Origin: Nocardioides baculatus
GTDB taxonomy: Bacteria > Actinomycetota > Actinomycetes > Propionibacteriales > Nocardioidaceae
Length of the DNA stretch: 64,000 nucleotides
Assembly (NCBI RefSeq): GCF_016735675.1
Contig: NZ_JAERSG010000002.1
Location: 124,001 to 188,000, forward strand
Direction of reading: 5' to 3'
Positions 59,228 to 64,000 of the stretch are shown here, one piece after another. How positions within the stretch are numbered: the first letter of the stretch is position 1; every line of letters starts with the position of its first letter. The notes beneath the pieces are model-generated. The model was not told where the DNA came from and did not search any database. It worked only from the letters and a program-made list of their open reading frames with translations. The position numbers were made by a program, and so were the translations under genes.

Positions 59228-59950
59228 ATGTCCGGCACCACTCCCGCCATCGCCACCGCTCCCCGCGCCGTCCTCACCGACCTCGGCCCGATCGCCCAGC
59301 TCCGCGCCGGCCGGCTCGCCCGCCGCCTGCCGCAGCTCTACGTGGGGCTGTTCCTCTACGGCGTCTCGCTCGCGCTGATGGTGCGCGGGGCGCTCGGCCT
59401 CGCGCCGTGGGACGTGCTGCACTCCGGCTTCATCCGCCACGTGCCGATGACCCTCGGCCAGGCCGTCGTGCTCTTCAGCTTCGTGGTGCTGGTGCTCTGG
59501 ATCCCGCTGCGCGAGATGCCCGGGCTCGGCACGATCAGCAACGCCCTGGTCGTCGGGTTCTCGGCCGACCTCACGCTCGGGGTGCTCGACCGGCCCGACG
59601 CGATCGCTGCTCGCATCGCCCTGATGCTCGGCGGTGTCGTGCTCTGCGGGCTGGCCAGTGCCCTCTACATCGGCGCCCAGCTCGGTCGCGGACCGCGCGA
59701 CGGGTTGATGACCGGGCTGGCCCGCCGCACCGGCCTGTCGCTGCGCCTGGTCCGTACGGGTCTCGAGGTCGCCGTCGTCGTGATCGGCCTGCTGATGGGA
59801 GGCACCCTCGGGCTCGGCACCGTCGTCTACGCGCTGGCGATCGGCCCGCTCACCCAGCTGATGCTGCCGTGGCTGACGGTCGACGTGGGGCCGGTGGGCG
59901 TGAGGGCGTCCGCCCCGGGCCCTCAGGCGGCGGAGTCGGAGACCAGGTAG
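59228..59950 (+). CDS. YczE/YitT-like membrane protein
   Basis: 240 residues with five to six TM helices. LYVGLFLYGVSLALMVRGALGLAPWDVLHSG and GAQLGRGPRDGLMTGLARRTG are typical of the YczE/YyaS family. I chose ATG 59228 because earlier ATGs lie in the operator. Expected to be controlled by the divergent MocR protein. Its end overlaps the convergent gene by 28 bp. Function unknown; perhaps export of a vitamin B6-related or thiol compound. Confidence 0.82.
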   Translation: MSGTTPAIATAPRAVLTDLGPIAQLRAGRLARRLPQLYVGLFLYGVSLALMVRGALGLAPWDVLHSGFIRHVPMTLGQAVVLFSFVVLVLWIPLREMPGLGTISNALVVGFSADLTLGVLDRPDAIAARIALMLGGVVLCGLASALYIGAQLGRGPRDGLMTGLARRTGLSLRLVRTGLEVAVVVIGLLMGGTLGLGTVVYALAIGPLTQLMLPWLTVDVGPVGVRASAPGPQAAESETR

Positions 59951-61398
59951 CTGATCACCCCGATGCTGATCACGCTCGACAGCATCATCCCGCCGGTCCC
60001 GAACATCATCGGCAGCGCGGTGAACGCCCACACGTCGAAGCCGCGCGCGAGGCTGCCGAAGACCCCGGTCGGCACGCCGCCCGCCGGCGTGCTGACCATC
60101 GGCGCTGCGTAGTTGGGCGGCTTGCCCGTGACCCAGCGCGTCGTCGCCGCGACCGACGAGAGTGCACAGGCGATGGCGAGGTTGGCCGCCTCCGTCGAGG
60201 GATGCGTCGGCAGCAGCGTGGGGATCGTCGCCAGCGAGAAGAGCAGGAGCGCGCTCCCGGGCACCGCGAGGTGGGCGAGGAGCAGCGTCTGCCGCCTCAG
60301 CGGCAGCATCCGCGCGAGGCTCTGGGTGCGTACGACGACGCGCAGGCCCGAGCACATCGCAGGCCCGCCGAGCAGGCCGAGGAGCGTCGTGACGAGCACG
60401 ACCGCGCGGCCGGCGCCGGCCTCGGCGGCGGCGTAGGGCACGAGCACGAGTGCGGCGAGGAGGACGAACGGCTGCGGCGACCGCGCCGCCCGGATGAGGT
60501 CGCGGTGGACCAGCGCGGGCCAGCCGAGGGGGCCGCCGGTGCGTGGTCGGACGCGCGCCCCACGTCCCCAGCGGCGCGCCAGCAGGACGTCGTACATCAG
60601 GCCGAGGTCGACCGACGACAGCGCGCCCGAGAGGCTGGGGGACAGGTGCGCGGTGTAGCCCAGGACGCGGCGCGAGACGCCCGCCATCGCCGCGCGGGCG
60701 CGCCAGAAGAGCGCGGCGGCGACCGCGACGAGGAGCACGGCGACCGCGACGCCGGTCGCGAGCGACACCTCGGGGACCGCTCCTGCGCCCTGAGTCGCTG
60801 AGAGACTCAGGAGCAACCAGAGCGCCGCGGCGACCAGCCAGGTGAGCCACCGGGCGACCCGGCTCTCGTGCACCTGCGACAGCGCGGCGATGCCGACGCA
60901 GGCGAGCGCGGTGGCGCCGCCGGCCACCAGGAACACCCCTCCCTCGGTGAGCGAGAACCCGCCGAGCGCGGCCGGGGCCAGCAGCACCAGCACGGCGAGA
61001 GCGACGGCCAGCGCGGACGTACGCGCCCACCCCGGACGCAGCAGCGCACCCCGGTCGACCGGGGAACTGAGCAGCCAGGCGTTGGCGGCGGGCGGGCTGA
61101 AGACCGGCCCCAGGAGACGGGCCAGGCCGAGCGCGAGCAGGGCGACCGCCAGCGCGACGAGCCACGGCGTCGCCGCGCGCACCTCGGTGCACGACCCGGT
61201 GCAGGAGTCGTCGGCGAGGCGGCGCAGGGTGAGCACGACGTTGCCGCCCATCGCCCCGATCATCACGATGCAGAAGAGCGCGATGTAGCCGTCGGAGAGC
61301 ACCTCGCCCCACCTCAGCTCGGCGCGCCCGCGGCGCCAGTCGCGGATCTCGGCCCGCACCTCGCGGGCGGTCGGGACCTCGTGGACCGACTCAGCCAT
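59923..61398 (-). CDS. DUF6297-like membrane protein (ABC permease partner)
   Basis: 491 residues with about 10-12 TM helices and an N-terminal cytoplasmic stretch (REVRAEIRDWRRGRAELRWGEVLSDGY). No export family was recognised with certainty; it overlaps the ABC ATPase gene by 8 bp, so it is probably its membrane half. One palindrome copy lies inside (60791-60809), coding for LSLSATQ. Confidence 0.65.
   Translation of the reverse strand: MAESVHEVPTAREVRAEIRDWRRGRAELRWGEVLSDGYIALFCIVMIGAMGGNVVLTLRRLADDSCTGSCTEVRAATPWLVALAVALLALGLARLLGPVFSPPAANAWLLSSPVDRGALLRPGWARTSALAVALAVLVLLAPAALGGFSLTEGGVFLVAGGATALACVGIAALSQVHESRVARWLTWLVAAALWLLLSLSATQGAGAVPEVSLATGVAVAVLLVAVAAALFWRARAAMAGVSRRVLGYTAHLSPSLSGALSSVDLGLMYDVLLARRWGRGARVRPRTGGPLGWPALVHRDLIRAARSPQPFVLLAALVLVPYAAAEAGAGRAVVLVTTLLGLLGGPAMCSGLRVVVRTQSLARMLPLRRQTLLLAHLAVPGSALLLFSLATIPTLLPTHPSTEAANLAIACALSSVAATTRWVTGKPPNYAAPMVSTPAGGVPTGVFGSLARGFDVWAFTALPMMFGTGGMMLSSVISIGVISYLVSDSAA
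60791..60809. repeat. Dispersed 19-bp palindrome, copy in DUF6297-like gene
   Basis: TGAGTCGCTGAGAGACTCA; read on the minus strand it codes for LSLSATQ inside a TM-flanking stretch. Confidence 0.7.
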
Positions 61399-62035
61399 CG
61401 CCGGCGTCCGGTCCGAGGCGTACGACGCGGTCGCAGACCCGCTCCACCAGGGCCGGGTCGTGGCTGACGAGCAGCACCGCTCGACCGGCGGCCTTCTCGG
61501 CGAGCAGCTTGCTGCCGAGCCAGGCCACGCCGTCGACGTCGAGCCGGGCCTCTGGCTCGTCGAGCACGAGCAGCCGGCGCGGCCGGACGAACGCGCTGGC
61601 GAGGGCCAGCCGGCGCCGCTGGCCGGAGGAGAGTGTCGAGGGCAGCTGGCCGGAGACCTCCATCAGGCCGACCTCGCCGATCACGACGTTGACGACCTCC
61701 TCGGCGTCGGGCTGGGCGTGGGCGCGCGCCACCAGGTCGAGGTGCTCGACGACCGACAGGTCGGGGAAGAAGTCGAGGTCGTCCATCACGACCGCGAGGT
61801 CGCGCCGGATCTCGGGGAGCTTCTCGTCGAGGACCCGCCCGGCCAGCGTCGCCTCGCCGTCGTCGGCCTCGTCCGCGCCGACGATGCACCGCAGCAGGGT
61901 CGACTTGCCGCTGCCGTTGGGCCCGACGACCCCGACGGCCTCACCGGCCGCCACGTCGAGGTCGACGCCGGACAGGATCGTCCGGTCGCCGAAGCGGCGG
62001 GTGATCCCGCGGACCGTGAGCAGGGCGTCGGCCAT
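61391..62035 (-). CDS. ABC transporter ATPase
   Basis: 214 residues. Walker A GPNGSGKST, signature LSSGQRRRLALA, Walker B LLVLDEPEARLD (Glu retained). Start ATG 62033-62035; ATG 62042-62044 is an alternative three codons upstream. Coupled with the membrane protein gene by overlap and 13 bp from the ggt stop. Substrate unknown. Confidence 0.9.
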   Translation of the reverse strand: MADALLTVRGITRRFGDRTILSGVDLDVAAGEAVGVVGPNGSGKSTLLRCIVGADEADDGEATLAGRVLDEKLPEIRRDLAVVMDDLDFFPDLSVVEHLDLVARAHAQPDAEEVVNVVIGEVGLMEVSGQLPSTLSSGQRRRLALASAFVRPRRLLVLDEPEARLDVDGVAWLGSKLLAEKAAGRAVLLVSHDPALVERVCDRVVRLGPDAGDG

Positions 62036-62048
62036 GCGGGTCATCCAA

Positions 62049-63527
62049 TCAGCGTGTGCCAACGACCTCGGCGACGCCCTCGCGACGCGGGTCGGCGACC
62101 GCCTCGAGCGCGCCGCCGGCCGTGGTGAGCGCGGCGCCGACACCGCCGAAGTACATCGACTGGTCGTGCTCGACCCGGACGTCCTCGTCGGAGAGGCCGG
62201 CCCGGTGGACGTGCACGCGCGGCTGGGCGACGGCGTCGGCCAGGTCGAGCCCCCCGCTCACGAAGCCGGCGAGCGTGCAGACGAGCGCGGTGGTGATCCG
62301 GTCGGCGCCGGGGGAGCCGATCGCGAGGGTGGAGCCGTCGTCGTGGCGGCCGACCGTCGGCGCCATGTTGGAGAGCAGCCGACCGCCCGCGGGCACCCGG
62401 CGGCCGGGCGGGTTGAGCTCCTGCTCGCCGAGGCAGTTGTTGAGCCAGATGCCGGTGCCGGCCGCGATCATCCCCGCCCCGTAGCCCGACGACACGGTGA
62501 TCGAGCACGCCCCTCCGTCCGCGTCGGTGACCGACACGTGGGCCGTCGACCCGGACTCGAGCACCGCCCGGTGGTCCGCGTCGACGCGATCCAGCCATGC
62601 ACGGGAGGCCGCGTCGAGGTCGCCCGCGACCTCGAGCACCTCGCGACGGTGGCCGAGCACGGCGCGCTGGACACGCACCAGGTGCTCGACGTCGTCCGCG
62701 GTCCAGGCCCCGCGCGGCCGGTCGTCGAGCAACCGCAGCATCGAGGCGACGACCACGCCGCCGACCGAGGGAGGGGGAGTGGTGCCCAGGCTCCACGCGC
62801 CGACCCGGGTGGTCAGCGGCGGGCGGACCACGGGCTCGTACGCCGCCAGGTCGGCGGCACCCAGCAGACCGCCACGCTCCCGCACGTCGCGCGCGACCAG
62901 GTCGGCGAGGTCGCCCTCGTGCAGCGCGCGCGGACCGACGGTGGCGATGTGCTCGAGGGTGGCGGCCAGGTCCGGCACGACCACCCGCTCCTCGGTCAGC
63001 CGTCCCGCCGCGTCGTGCAGCGCCGCGTGGCTCGCGTCGTCCCAGCCGAAGACGCTCTCGTGGACGTAGCGCAGGTAGTAGCGCGAGGCCGAGCCCAGCG
63101 CGAACCCGTCGCGGGCGACCTCGACCGCCGGCGCCACCAGCTCGCGCCACGGCAGTCGCCCGTCGCGGGCGTGCGCCTCGCCGAAGGCCGCGAGCGAGCC
63201 GTGCGTGGCCACCGAGCCGGGACCGATCGTGATCGTCACCCCGCCGCCGTACTCGGTGTCGATGTCCCACGTGTGCGGCGCGGGGGAGCCGTCACCGCGC
63301 CCGAGTCCGGGCCGGTCCATCCAGCCGTCCACGGTGTACGCCGCACCTGACGCCGGTTGCACGGCGACGAACCCACCGGAGCTGAGCGAGACCAGGCCGA
63401 CCTCGTTGACCATCGCCACGAGGGCCGCCGCGATGGCGGCGTCGACGGCGGACCCGCCGGCGCGCGCGACCCGGGTGGCCGCGTCCGCTGCCGCCCGGCT
63501 GGGGGCGGCGACGGCGAGCCCGGTCAC
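62049..63527 (-). CDS. ggt: Gamma-glutamyltransferase family protein
   Basis: 492 residues, GTG start. Single chain that should self-cleave before T328 in ESGSTAHVSVTDADGG to give two subunits, as in Ntn hydrolases. NNCLGEQELNP and MAPTVG region fit the C-terminal half. No signal peptide seen, so cytoplasmic, unlike many GGTs; cephalosporin acylase-like activity is an alternative. Confidence 0.87.
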   Translation of the reverse strand: MTGLAVAAPSRAAADAATRVARAGGSAVDAAIAAALVAMVNEVGLVSLSSGGFVAVQPASGAAYTVDGWMDRPGLGRGDGSPAPHTWDIDTEYGGGVTITIGPGSVATHGSLAAFGEAHARDGRLPWRELVAPAVEVARDGFALGSASRYYLRYVHESVFGWDDASHAALHDAAGRLTEERVVVPDLAATLEHIATVGPRALHEGDLADLVARDVRERGGLLGAADLAAYEPVVRPPLTTRVGAWSLGTTPPPSVGGVVVASMLRLLDDRPRGAWTADDVEHLVRVQRAVLGHRREVLEVAGDLDAASRAWLDRVDADHRAVLESGSTAHVSVTDADGGACSITVSSGYGAGMIAAGTGIWLNNCLGEQELNPPGRRVPAGGRLLSNMAPTVGRHDDGSTLAIGSPGADRITTALVCTLAGFVSGGLDLADAVAQPRVHVHRAGLSDEDVRVEHDQSMYFGGVGAALTTAGGALEAVADPRREGVAEVVGTR

Positions 63528-63554
63528 GTGCTCGTCCTGCTCACCGGACCCGGC

Positions 63555-63998
63555 TCAGCGGCGCGTGGCGATGACGGCGGACGCGTCGGCGGCGACCATC
63601 ACCTCGACCGCGGTGAACCGCTCGTCGGTGAGCCACTGCTCGCGCAGGGTGTCGACCCGTCCGTAGGTGATCGGCGGCCACGACTCGCACGGGGCGAAGT
63701 CGTCGAGCACGACGATCCCGCCCGGCTCGACGAGGTCGACGACCTGGTCGACGCCGACCTCGGACGGCGTGCCGGAGTCGAGGAAGAGGAGGGAGAAGGG
63801 CCCGCGGTCGTGCAGCACGCTCCAGTCGGCAGCGAGCACCTCGACCTTGGCGTCGTCGTCGAAGATCTTGGCGGCCGCGCCGGCCAGGGACTCGTCGAGC
63901 TCGGCGGTCAGGATCCGCGCCCCGTTGCGTACGCCGCTGCGCAGCCACGCCGTGCCCACGCCGCACCCGGTGCCGAACTCGGCCATGGTGCCGCCGCG
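63555..63998 (-). CDS. O-methyltransferase-like protein (gene cut by window end)
   Basis: At least 147 residues visible, frame open to the end of the window (RGGTMAEFGTGCGVGTAWL...). SAM motif EFGTGCGVG, LTAELDESLAGAA, LLFLDSGTPSEVG and VEPGGIVVLDDFAP are class I methyltransferase parts of the O-methyltransferase-3 type. The ATG at 63984-63986 is likely internal because the SAM motif would be too near the start. Substrate unknown. Confidence 0.78.
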   Translation of the reverse strand, partial: RGGTMAEFGTGCGVGTAWLRSGVRNGARILTAELDESLAGAAAKIFDDDAKVEVLAADWSVLHDRGPFSLLFLDSGTPSEVGVDQVVDLVEPGGIVVLDDFAPCESWPPITYGRVDTLREQWLTDERFTAVEVMVAADASAVIATRR

Positions 63999-64000
63999 GG

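Noticed and set aside
57560-61312. 1250-residue open frame on the minus strand
   Set aside because: Crosses the MocR, YczE and ABC genes in another frame and shows no domain; a shadow of GC-rich genes.

Overview
The window is high-GC DNA with actinobacterial gene order, most like Nocardioides or another member of the Nocardioidaceae. This is judged from GTG starts, ATGA/GTGA stop-start overlaps, SigE-family sigma and MocR genes, and the order iscS–mnmA–metE-like–ligA–gatCAB–ilvBNC–serA, which recalls the mycobacterial chromosome. No database was searched. I saw no tRNA, rRNA, CRISPR array, prophage or transposase.

Layout. 1-4.6 kb: end of proB, a HIT/MazG-like pair, a nucleotidyltransferase and two tandem metallopeptidase lipoproteins. 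4.6-7.9 kb: iscS, mnmA and a MetE-like gene. 7.9-12.2 kb: a secreted matrixin-like protease, a hydrolase, and a DHA2-type efflux pump with its TetR regulator. 12.2-18.4 kb: ligA, a SigE-family sigma factor with its membrane partner, an RTX-repeat protein and a DMT exporter. 18.4-21.7 kb: gatCAB.

21.8-30.0 kb is the most interesting part: a probable vitamin B12 capture and uptake locus. It has two secreted alpha/alpha-barrel proteins, a cobalamin riboswitch, a membrane-anchored protein with a DUF4430-like head, and a complete ECF transporter (T, fused double ATPase, S). The parts resemble the two domains of animal intrinsic factor/transcobalamin, here encoded separately and joined to an ECF importer.

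30-37 kb: a sugar dehydrogenase lipoprotein, a DMT exporter, a PadR-controlled ABC exporter, a BNR-repeat protein, a frameshifted SRPBCC gene and an XRE regulator. 37-44.7 kb: ilvD, kynU and small enzymes, including two tandem DCoH–VOC fusions. 44.7-48.4 kb: ilvBNC behind an attenuator whose leader peptide contains Ile-Leu-Val in rare codons. 48.4-55 kb: a methyltransferase, a membrane acyltransferase-like protein, an NCS1 permease, an FrnE-like DsbA, a YdeI-like protein and serA. 55-64 kb: a secreted M6 protease, a MocR/YczE pair with its operator, a DUF6297-like ABC pair, a gamma-glutamyltransferase and a partial methyltransferase.

A 19-bp palindrome (TGAGTCTCTGGGAGACTCA-like) occurs at least 12 times. 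It forms two intergenic triplets with a period of 55-57 bp and also lies inside at least four genes.
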